A stretch of 64,000 nucleotides of DNA from the NCBI GenBank assembly GCA_020634895.1, contig JACKAV010000002.1, forward strand, positions 310,001-374,000. Direction: 5' to 3'. The notes below the pieces were generated by a model. That model worked only from the letters and a program-made list of their open reading frames with translations. It was not told where the DNA came from and made no database searches. The stretch comes from Anaerolineales bacterium. Its GTDB lineage: Bacteria > Chloroflexota > Anaerolineae > Anaerolineales > Villigracilaceae. The translations under genes and the position numbers were made by a program. Shown one piece after another: positions 58,364 through 64,000 of the stretch; within the stretch, counting starts at the first letter, position 1; the number at the start of each line of letters is the position of its first letter.

Positions 58364-59251
58364 ATGCCCAAACCCAAAGTCCTCCCGTATCTCGAAGCCC
58401 TGTTCGCCGTGGTTGTATGGGGCGCGTCCTTCATCGCCACCAAGATCGCCGTTGGTCAGATCTCCCCCATTTCCGTGGTGTGGATTCGCTTTGCCATTGG
58501 CATTCCCATTCTTTTTGTCGCTGTGTTCATGCGCAAACAGTTCGCTTTTCCCAAAGGCAGCGAGTGGTGGTATTTCACATTGCTCGGTTTTCTGGGAATT
58601 TCCTTCCATCAATGGCTGCAATCGAACGGATTGCAAACCTCGCAAGCCACCACCACCGCATGGATCGTTTCCACTTCGCCTGCATTTATTGCCGTGCTGG
58701 GTTGGTTGATACTGAAAGAAAAACTAAATCTCCTACAATCTTCCGGTATTGCACTCGCCATGCTCGGCGTCCTGGTCGTCATCAGTAAGGGAGATTTTTC
58801 CTCGCTGGCTGTCGGTCATTTCGGCACGATTGGCGATCTTCTTATCTTCATCAGTTCGATCAATTGGGCGGTTTTCTCCATCCTCTCGCGGCGCGGACTT
58901 AAGGAACATCCGTCCACAAGGCTGACGCTCTGGGTGATGACAATCGGCTGGCTTATCACTACGATCCCATTTCTTGCGCAGGGTAAAATCACCGAGCTTG
59001 CACAACTTGACGCGCGCGGCTGGATTGCGATTCTCTTCCTCGGTGTCTTTACGACTGGTCTCGCTTACATTGCCTGGTTCGATGCACTCGGTCAACTGCC
59101 CGCCGCGCAGACAGGCGCATTCCTCTTTATCGAACCGCCGTCCAGCATGATCGTCGCTGCAATTATTCTCAACGAAGCCATTACCTTGCCAGCCATTCTG
59201 GGAGGCGTGGTCATTATTCTGGGCATCTGGTTGGTGAATCGAAAAGGATGA
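58364..59251 (+). CDS. EamA/DMT-family transporter
   Basis: The ATG at 58364 (MPKPKVLPYL) fits best; an upstream TTG in frame lies before the TATAAT box. The 295-residue protein has ten membrane helices in two EamA repeats: VVWGASFIATKIAV in the first and ISSINWAVFSILSRRGL starting the second, with FIEPPSSMIVAAII near the end. Members export amino acids or metabolites in exchange for protons; the substrate is unknown. No Shine-Dalgarno sequence is visible. Confidence 0.92.
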   Translation: MPKPKVLPYLEALFAVVVWGASFIATKIAVGQISPISVVWIRFAIGIPILFVAVFMRKQFAFPKGSEWWYFTLLGFLGISFHQWLQSNGLQTSQATTTAWIVSTSPAFIAVLGWLILKEKLNLLQSSGIALAMLGVLVVISKGDFSSLAVGHFGTIGDLLIFISSINWAVFSILSRRGLKEHPSTRLTLWVMTIGWLITTIPFLAQGKITELAQLDARGWIAILFLGVFTTGLAYIAWFDALGQLPAAQTGAFLFIEPPSSMIVAAIILNEAITLPAILGGVVIILGIWLVNRKG

Positions 59252-59254
59252 TTA

Positions 59255-59980
59255 ATGAAAGTCCATACTTCGCCAAATGCGACCGTTACTGAAACAAAAA
59301 ACGGATATCTACTGAAAATGCCCGCCGGGGATTCGTCCAATTATCGGCTGGCGCAGATGGATGATTACCACGGTCTGGCGAGACGGAAATTCCCGCATCA
59401 GTCCCTGACGTTGAGCCTGCGTGCGCGGACCTCAAGCTCCGCCATCCCTGGAACCTGGGGTTTCGGCTTGTGGAACGATCCTTTCGGCATGTCGCTTGGC
59501 TTTGGCGGAAGTCGCTTTCGTCTGCCAATGCTGCCGAACGCGGTTTGGTTCTTTGGCGCATCCAATGAGAATCATTTGTCGTTCAGCGACAAGCCTGCCC
59601 ACGGATTTCTCGCTCAAAGTTTTCGGTCGCCGAAATTCCACCCGTCACTGATTCCCGCCGGTTTGACACTTCCCTTCTCGCCGAAAACGACCCGCAAAAT
59701 AATGAGCAGCATCATCGCTGAGGATTCTTCCGCCCTCGGGGTGGACGTCACTCAATGGCACAGCTACAAGCTCGAGTGGAGTCCGAGCCGCGCGGCTTGG
59801 TATGTGGATGAGGATCGAGTGTTTGAGTCGCCGGTAAGTCCGAATCCGCCTTTGGGATTGGTCATCTGGATCGATAATCAATACGCGGCATTCACGCCGG
59901 AGGGAAAGATTTCATTCGGAGTTTTGGAAAGCAGAGAGGAATGGCTGGAAATCGAGAACCTCGAACTGCAAAACCCATAA
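59255..59980 (+). CDS. Cytoplasmic GH16/lectin-like beta-jelly-roll protein
   Basis: The 241-residue protein has GTWGFGLWNDPFGM, TQWHSYKLEWSPSRAAWYVDEDRVFES and PLGLVIWIDNQYA, the order of strands seen in GH16 laminarinase-like domains. The catalytic E-x-D-x-x-E motif is missing, so it is probably a binding or remnant domain rather than an enzyme. There is no signal peptide. It starts three bases after the transporter stop, with AAAGGATGA as ribosome-binding site. Confidence 0.68.
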   Translation: MKVHTSPNATVTETKNGYLLKMPAGDSSNYRLAQMDDYHGLARRKFPHQSLTLSLRARTSSSAIPGTWGFGLWNDPFGMSLGFGGSRFRLPMLPNAVWFFGASNENHLSFSDKPAHGFLAQSFRSPKFHPSLIPAGLTLPFSPKTTRKIMSSIIAEDSSALGVDVTQWHSYKLEWSPSRAAWYVDEDRVFESPVSPNPPLGLVIWIDNQYAAFTPEGKISFGVLESREEWLEIENLELQNP

Positions 59981-59983
59981 AAC

Positions 59984-60014
59984 ACAAAAGGCTTCCTGTA
60001 TGGAAGCCTTTTGT
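59984..60014. terminator. Bidirectional intrinsic terminator
   Basis: A 13-bp perfect stem (59984-59996 with 60002-60014) flanked by A and T residues between convergent genes. Confidence 0.9.
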
Positions 60015-60033
60015 TATTCGTTACAAATTTGAT

Positions 60034-61065
60034 TTAGAACAGTCCTGTCCAAAGGGTCGGGAAGAAATGAACAACCAACGCATCCACAATAAGACCGAGG
60101 ATCAGGTAACCGCCAAATTTGCGGTTGTGGTTGAAGGCAAAACCGGCGAACCAGACGGGCCAGAAATTCCAGCCTTCGGGAGCTTCGGCGGGTTTGGGTT
60201 TGTTCATCACACCAATCGCCATCAGCGCTTCCTTGTAGGCAAGGAAGATGATAAGCATGATCGGGGTGAAATAACCGTCAAGCACAAGGTACAACGTGAC
60301 CAAATAGATCAACACGATGGAAACCTGATTCACGCGGCGGGCAGCAGCCTCACCCACGCGGACGGGGAATGTACCCACGCCCTTTTTGCGGTCATCTTCG
60401 CTCTTGTCGATATGCTTGGCAATATTGATGCTGGCAACGCTCAAGCCGAAGGGAACGCCTGCAAGTACCACGTTCCAATCCCATGTGCCAGCGAGGACAA
60501 AATACACACCGCTGATCAAGACCGGTCCCCAGATGAGGAAGATCAGGAATTCGCCAATACCCCAATATTTGAAGGGATAGGTATAAGCAAGCAAAGTGAT
60601 CGCGCCAAAGACGAACAGACCAATGGTGACAATATTGAAGTTGGTATAGAAGAGCGCGTAAATACCCGCCAACGTGGCAAGGACGCCGCTCACTACGAAC
60701 CAGCGAATGGAAGTTTTATTGTCCCAGAATTTTTGGACGAGGGGATGCACGCCGTATTGGGTGCGAAAGTAGTAATCCTTGTCAACGCCGCGGTTAAAGT
60801 CCGTGTAATCGTTGAGGATATTATTAGTGCCATGAGCGATGAAAAGTCCCAAAGTCACGATCAGGAATGGCAGCCAAGAAAAATGACCGTCACGGGCGGC
60901 AAGAATTCCCGCAATAATGCAGGAATAAACCGTAACAAGCGTCACGGCGGAACGGGTGGCAATCAGCCATTTGGAAACGACATCGAGGGCATCCCACTCC
61001 TTTTTGTCCTCCATCTGGATCAACTGCCAGGAGGCTTTGCGCCACATGCCAAAATTGATATTCAT
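60034..61065 (-). CDS. UbiA-family prenyltransferase (MenA-like)
   Basis: The 343-residue membrane protein has the two Asp-rich motifs of UbiA enzymes: NDYTDFNRGVD (motif 1) and NIAKHIDKSEDDRKKG with GTFPVRVG (motif 2), and eight or nine helices. It transfers a prenyl chain to an aromatic acceptor at the membrane. Motif order resembles MenA-type (menaquinone) and related Chloroflexota proteins, but the acceptor is not proven. AAGGAGAGAG precedes the ATG. Confidence 0.85.
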   Translation of the reverse strand: MNINFGMWRKASWQLIQMEDKKEWDALDVVSKWLIATRSAVTLVTVYSCIIAGILAARDGHFSWLPFLIVTLGLFIAHGTNNILNDYTDFNRGVDKDYYFRTQYGVHPLVQKFWDNKTSIRWFVVSGVLATLAGIYALFYTNFNIVTIGLFVFGAITLLAYTYPFKYWGIGEFLIFLIWGPVLISGVYFVLAGTWDWNVVLAGVPFGLSVASINIAKHIDKSEDDRKKGVGTFPVRVGEAAARRVNQVSIVLIYLVTLYLVLDGYFTPIMLIIFLAYKEALMAIGVMNKPKPAEAPEGWNFWPVWFAGFAFNHNRKFGGYLILGLIVDALVVHFFPTLWTGLF

Positions 61066-61168
61066 TCGTACTCTCTCCTTGAGTGTAATAAACGGCAGAT
61101 ACCGTTGATCGAAACAATCAAAAAAAGATTATACAACCCTTTTGTGAAATGAGGAACTTTCAGCGAAG

Positions 61169-62254
61169 TTACATCCCAAGCTTTTTCGCTTCATCCCAAA
61201 AAGCATCCATCTCATCAAGCGTCATATCCGATAAGTTTCGTCCCTGTGCTTTTGCGCCTTTTTCAACATGGGCAAAACGCCGCTTGAACTTCAGGTTCGT
61301 TTCACGCAGCGCGGATTCAGCGTCCACATCGCGCCAGCGCGAGAGGTTGACCAGCACAAAGAACAGGTCACCCAGCTCTTCCTTTACCTGCTCGGGGTTT
61401 TCCGCGGTCTTGATTTCTTCGATCTCTTCACGCACTTTATCCAAAACATCTTCGATCTCGGGCCAGTCAAAGCCCACACGGGCGGCACGTTCTTGATACT
61501 CCTGCGCCTGGTTCAAGGCTGGCAGCGCCGCAGGGACACCATCCAAAATTCCCTTATCTTCTTTCTTCTTCCCCCGTTCCTTCTCCTTCAATTTCTCCCA
61601 ATTGGAGAGTACATCGTCCACGCCGTCCAATTTCACATCACCGAACACATGCGGGTGCCTGCGGACGATCTTGTCGTAGATGTGCTTCACCACTTCCGTC
61701 ATATTGAATTCATTGGTCTCATACGCGATCTGCGAATTCAATACGATTTGCAAGAGCAGGTCGCCGAATTCTTCGCGCATGCCATCCGCATCGTCCGCAT
61801 CCAACGCCGCCAGCGTTTCATAAGATTCTTCCAGCAGATGCTTGCGAAGGGTCTGGTGTGTCTGCTCCTTGTCCCACGGACAGCCGTCAGGCGCGCGCAG
61901 ATGACCGACGATTTCAGCAAAAGCTTCAAAGGATGTCCCCTCGCCGAAAGATGGAACGAAGAATGAAACTGGATATGTAAAAGCTTCGACTCGGAATTCG
62001 CCGAGACTTGTTTCTACCACTCCATCCTTTGTCACCGCTGATAGTTCGTGGCTATCCGCATATGCAACGCGAAGGACGGTCACCACCTGCTGTGCCAATT
62101 CAGATGAGTCAACGTTGAGGATCAACGTGTCCACATCGGGAGGCGTGGGTGGATAATGTCTGGACGCAAAGACCTGCCCTTCGAGCAGGGTCAGCTTCGA
62201 GGGCGGAGTGAGGCGCAGCGTCTCAAAAATGGAATTGATGAAATTGAAGTCCAT
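61169..62254 (-). CDS. mazG: MazG nucleotide pyrophosphohydrolase with methylase-remnant N-terminus
   Basis: Residues 110-361 are a full MazG with both helical repeats: GCPWDKEQTHQTL, LLEESYETL, REEFGDLLLQIV, then VREEIEEIKT and KEELGDLFFVLVNL, carrying the EExxE and ExxD magnesium ligands. MazG hydrolyses (d)NTPs and affects ppGpp. Residues 1-105 resemble only the last lobe of the tetrapyrrole methylase found in YabN-type methylase-MazG fusions (PDVDTLILNVDSSELAQQVV, SLGEFRVEAF). The SAM-binding part is missing. AGGATGAC precedes the ATG. Confidence 0.9.
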   Translation of the reverse strand: MDFNFINSIFETLRLTPPSKLTLLEGQVFASRHYPPTPPDVDTLILNVDSSELAQQVVTVLRVAYADSHELSAVTKDGVVETSLGEFRVEAFTYPVSFFVPSFGEGTSFEAFAEIVGHLRAPDGCPWDKEQTHQTLRKHLLEESYETLAALDADDADGMREEFGDLLLQIVLNSQIAYETNEFNMTEVVKHIYDKIVRRHPHVFGDVKLDGVDDVLSNWEKLKEKERGKKKEDKGILDGVPAALPALNQAQEYQERAARVGFDWPEIEDVLDKVREEIEEIKTAENPEQVKEELGDLFFVLVNLSRWRDVDAESALRETNLKFKRRFAHVEKGAKAQGRNLSDMTLDEMDAFWDEAKKLGM

Positions 62255-62270
62255 ATGTCATCCTATTGTT

Positions 62271-62330
62271 AAACGCGTAATCCGTAATTCGTAACTCGTA
62301 GTGTTTACGGATTACGCATTACGGATTATC
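62271..62330. repeat. Dispersed GTAATCCGTAATTCGTAA-type palindrome
   Basis: The gap between mazG and rpsI holds GTAATCCGTAATTCGTAACTCG followed by TTTACGGATTACGCATTACGGATTA (22- and 25-base spans within 62276-62327). These are short direct and inverted units of TAATCCGTAA/TTACGGATTA that form a hairpin. It probably belongs to a multicopy intergenic repeat family. Confidence 0.75.
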
Positions 62331-62353
62331 TGAAGGGGTATACCCGGAAGATT

Positions 62354-62746
62354 TTAACGCTTGGTGTAGGTCGGAGCCTTGCGGGCTTTCTTGAGACCAG
62401 GCTTCTTGCGTTCCTTCACGCGGGCATCGCGGGTGAGCAGACCCTTCTTGCGAAGAAGAGTGGTCCAATCCGCGTTCATACCCTGAAGGGCGCGAGCCAC
62501 ACCGAGGCGAACTGCCTCTGTCTGCCCGGTCACACCGCCGCCGTTGACCAGAACGGTCACGTCATATTTGGCAGCCGCCTCACCCACCGCGCCGAACGGG
62601 CGCAGGATATCCTGCATATCGCCCAAGCGGGGGAAAAATACAGCGGCTTCTTTTTCGTTCACAATGAACTTGCCGCTGCCAGCGACTACACGCACACGGG
62701 CAGTGCTTGCCTTTCGGCGTCCGATACCTTCGAAATACTGTGCCAT
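62354..62746 (-). CDS. rpsI: 30S ribosomal protein S9
   Basis: The ATG at 62746 (MAQYFEGIGR) follows AAGGAAAG. The 130-residue protein matches uS9: GRRKASTARVRVVAGSGKF, VTVLVNGGGVTGQTEAVRLG, and the basic C-terminal tail ending TYTKR that reaches the decoding site near P-site tRNA. It follows rplM by 14 bases. Confidence 0.97.
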   Translation of the reverse strand: MAQYFEGIGRRKASTARVRVVAGSGKFIVNEKEAAVFFPRLGDMQDILRPFGAVGEAAAKYDVTVLVNGGGVTGQTEAVRLGVARALQGMNADWTTLLRKKGLLTRDARVKERKKPGLKKARKAPTYTKR

Positions 62747-62760
62747 AAATTCTTTCCTTT

Positions 62761-63204
62761 TTAGTCCAAAGCCTTGAGCTTCTGCGCGCCATGGGGGTGT
62801 TCGGCGCCGCCGTAAATCTTCAAACGCTTGAGCACGGCACGTCCCATGCGGTTGTGCGGGAGCATGCCCCAAACTGCTTCGCGCAGGGCGCGGTCAGGAA
62901 ATTGAGCAAGCTGGTCGCGCAGGGAAATGCTCTTCAAACCACCGGGGTAACCGGAATGGTGGTGGTAGACTTTGGTCTCAAGACGCGAGTGGGTCTTGGT
63001 ACCGGTCACGCTCACGTTCTGAGCATTGACCACCACCACGTAATCACCCATCTCCACACCGGGTGTGAAGGTCGGTTTGTGCTTGCCAAGCAAAATATGC
63101 GCAATGCGCGCGGCAAGACGCCCAAGGTTTTTGTCCTGCGCATCTATTAGTACCCAGTCGCGCTGAATCTCAGCGGCTTTCGGATAGTACGTCTTCTGTT
63201 GCAC
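62761..63204 (-). CDS. rplM: 50S ribosomal protein L13
   Basis: The frame starts with GTG at 63204 (MQQKTYYPKA), six bases after GGAGAG. The 147-residue protein has the uL13 features WVLIDAQDKNLGRLAARIAHIL, VVVNAQNVSVTGTK, YHHHSGYPGGLK and AVWGMLPHNRMGR. It is made together with S9, as in most bacteria. Confidence 0.97.
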   Translation of the reverse strand: MQQKTYYPKAAEIQRDWVLIDAQDKNLGRLAARIAHILLGKHKPTFTPGVEMGDYVVVVNAQNVSVTGTKTHSRLETKVYHHHSGYPGGLKSISLRDQLAQFPDRALREAVWGMLPHNRMGRAVLKRLKIYGGAEHPHGAQKLKALD

Positions 63205-63222
63205 TTTCGTCTCTCCGTTTCT

Positions 63223-63978
63223 TTATTTTCTTTTCAGTGATCCATATTCGACATCGATCAGGCTCAAGCCGTGTGCGGGAGCCAGCCCGGCTGGAAGTTT
63301 GCCCTGCCCTTTCAAGGCAAGGCGGACATCCTTTGCCAGACATCTTCCCTGTGCAGCAGCCACCTGAACGTACACTAGTCTTCGTACCATGCGATATAAG
63401 AACGCATCTGCCCGGACTTCGTACTGCCACTCACCATCAGGCTTTTGTCTCCACTCGGATTTTGTCACCGTTCGGATCGTCGTCCCCTTTTCAGAGGTCG
63501 GTGAGCCGTAAGCGGCAAAATCATGTGTGCCGAGGAAGATCCCAGCATTCTGTTTAAGTGCGTCTCCGTCCACTTTGGGCCACAGGCGCCATGCAAACCT
63601 TTCACGCAACGGGTTTCGTGTCGGTTCACAGAACAACCTGTAACGGTATGACCGTGATAACGCGTCGAACCGCGGATGAAATTCCGCGTGGACCGGCTGC
63701 AGTTTTTTGACTGCCATGTCAGCCGGAAGTCCTGCGTTCAGGGCGTGAAGCAATCGCTCCACAGGGTGTGACCATTCTTCGAAATCGAAGGATGCCACCT
63801 GCCCCGCCGCATGGACTCCGCTGTCTGTTCTACCCGCCATGATGACGGATCTGCCAGTCCAGCCAATTTTGTGTAGGGCTTTTTCAAGCTCGCCCTGCAC
63901 TGTCCGGGAGTTCGCCTGCCGCTGACTGCCGGTAAACCCGGAACCGTCGTAGGCAAGGATCACTTGGTAACGTACCAT
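63223..63978 (-). CDS. truA: tRNA pseudouridine synthase A
   Basis: The 251-residue enzyme makes pseudouridine at positions 38-40 of tRNA. The catalytic Asp is in AGRTDSGVHAAGQVASF. FLYRMVRRLVYV and GTHDFAAYGS are the other TruA signatures. The N-terminus (MVRYQVILAYDGSGFTGSQRQ) is complete, 22 bases before the window end. It precedes rplM and rpsI, the usual order downstream of the rplQ cluster. Confidence 0.96.
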   Translation of the reverse strand: MVRYQVILAYDGSGFTGSQRQANSRTVQGELEKALHKIGWTGRSVIMAGRTDSGVHAAGQVASFDFEEWSHPVERLLHALNAGLPADMAVKKLQPVHAEFHPRFDALSRSYRYRLFCEPTRNPLRERFAWRLWPKVDGDALKQNAGIFLGTHDFAAYGSPTSEKGTTIRTVTKSEWRQKPDGEWQYEVRADAFLYRMVRRLVYVQVAAAQGRCLAKDVRLALKGQGKLPAGLAPAHGLSLIDVEYGSLKRK

Positions 63979-64000
63979 TGCAAGAGAGTAGGGATCGATC

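Noticed and set aside
59941..61152. A 403-codon plus-strand frame opposite the UbiA gene
   Set aside because: Antisense shadow of a conserved membrane enzyme; it would also cross a terminator.
1..64000. tRNA, rRNA, CRISPR arrays, insertion sequences, phage genes
   Set aside because: I scanned the intergenic gaps by eye and saw no T-loop-like tRNA sequences, no regularly spaced identical repeats and no transposase or phage proteins.

Overview
The window looks like a piece of chromosome from a Chloroflexota bacterium, probably class Anaerolineae. This is inference, not proof. The grounds are lipoproteins with Thr-Pro linkers, a cobalamin-dependent ribonucleotide reductase next to nrdR, moderate GC, many compact operons and several families of palindromic intergenic repeats. 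I saw no phage genes, transposase, CRISPR array, rRNA or tRNA. Coding density is high and both strands are used.

Layout: 1-4601 (+) is one tightly overlapping operon: the end of an unknown gene, a DsbA-like/cyclophilin lipoprotein, a PrsW-type membrane protease, a TrmI-type tRNA methyltransferase, a TPR/zinc-ribbon protein and a NudL-type Nudix hydrolase. 4677-5960 (-) holds rplY and a tail-anchored solenoid protein. 6147-11019 (+) holds hemolysin III, DUF4013, an esterase, small proteins and a lipoprotein. 11068-21816 (-) is an amino-sugar catabolic cluster: ROK repressor, ROK-type kinase, PIG-L deacetylase, ABC importer, GH3 hexosaminidase and SIS-domain deaminase/isomerase, followed by an ATP-grasp ligase. 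The likely route is import of N-acetylated sugars, deacetylation, phosphorylation and deamination into glycolysis.

22051-26608 (+) is an iron-uptake operon. It has a DtxR-family regulator, an isoprenylcysteine-methyltransferase-like protein, a membrane-tethered DtxR/FeoA-like protein, and FeoB split into separate G-domain and membrane-domain genes. A promoter with an overlapping 20-bp operator precedes it. 27515-28738 is a zinc-sensor and efflux pair (ArsR/SmtB plus CDF) with its own palindromic operator. 29528-35901 is a run of four genes for secreted or surface proteins (SGNH-like esterase with a carbohydrate-binding domain, Ig/FN3 lipoprotein, thrombospondin-type-3-repeat protein, large lipoprotein).

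36021-43184 carries mostly small membrane or secreted proteins, a HAD phosphatase, a YheT-like hydrolase, and a universal stress protein with an ion transporter. 43382-44089 holds a DUF559 nuclease-like gene whose 3' end runs into two MITE-like palindromic repeats. 44090-47275 (-) is nrdR-nrdJ. The rest is largely housekeeping: hydrolases, a hydrolase/acyl-CoA ligase fusion, RNase J with a long structured leader, mutY, a GT-C glycosyltransferase, an MBL hydrolase, a DMT transporter, a UbiA prenyltransferase, MazG, and the truA-rplM-rpsI operon.

The places most worth a second look are the DUF559/repeat locus, the RNase J leader, the membrane-anchored DtxR/FeoA protein with split FeoB, and the secreted-protein cluster.
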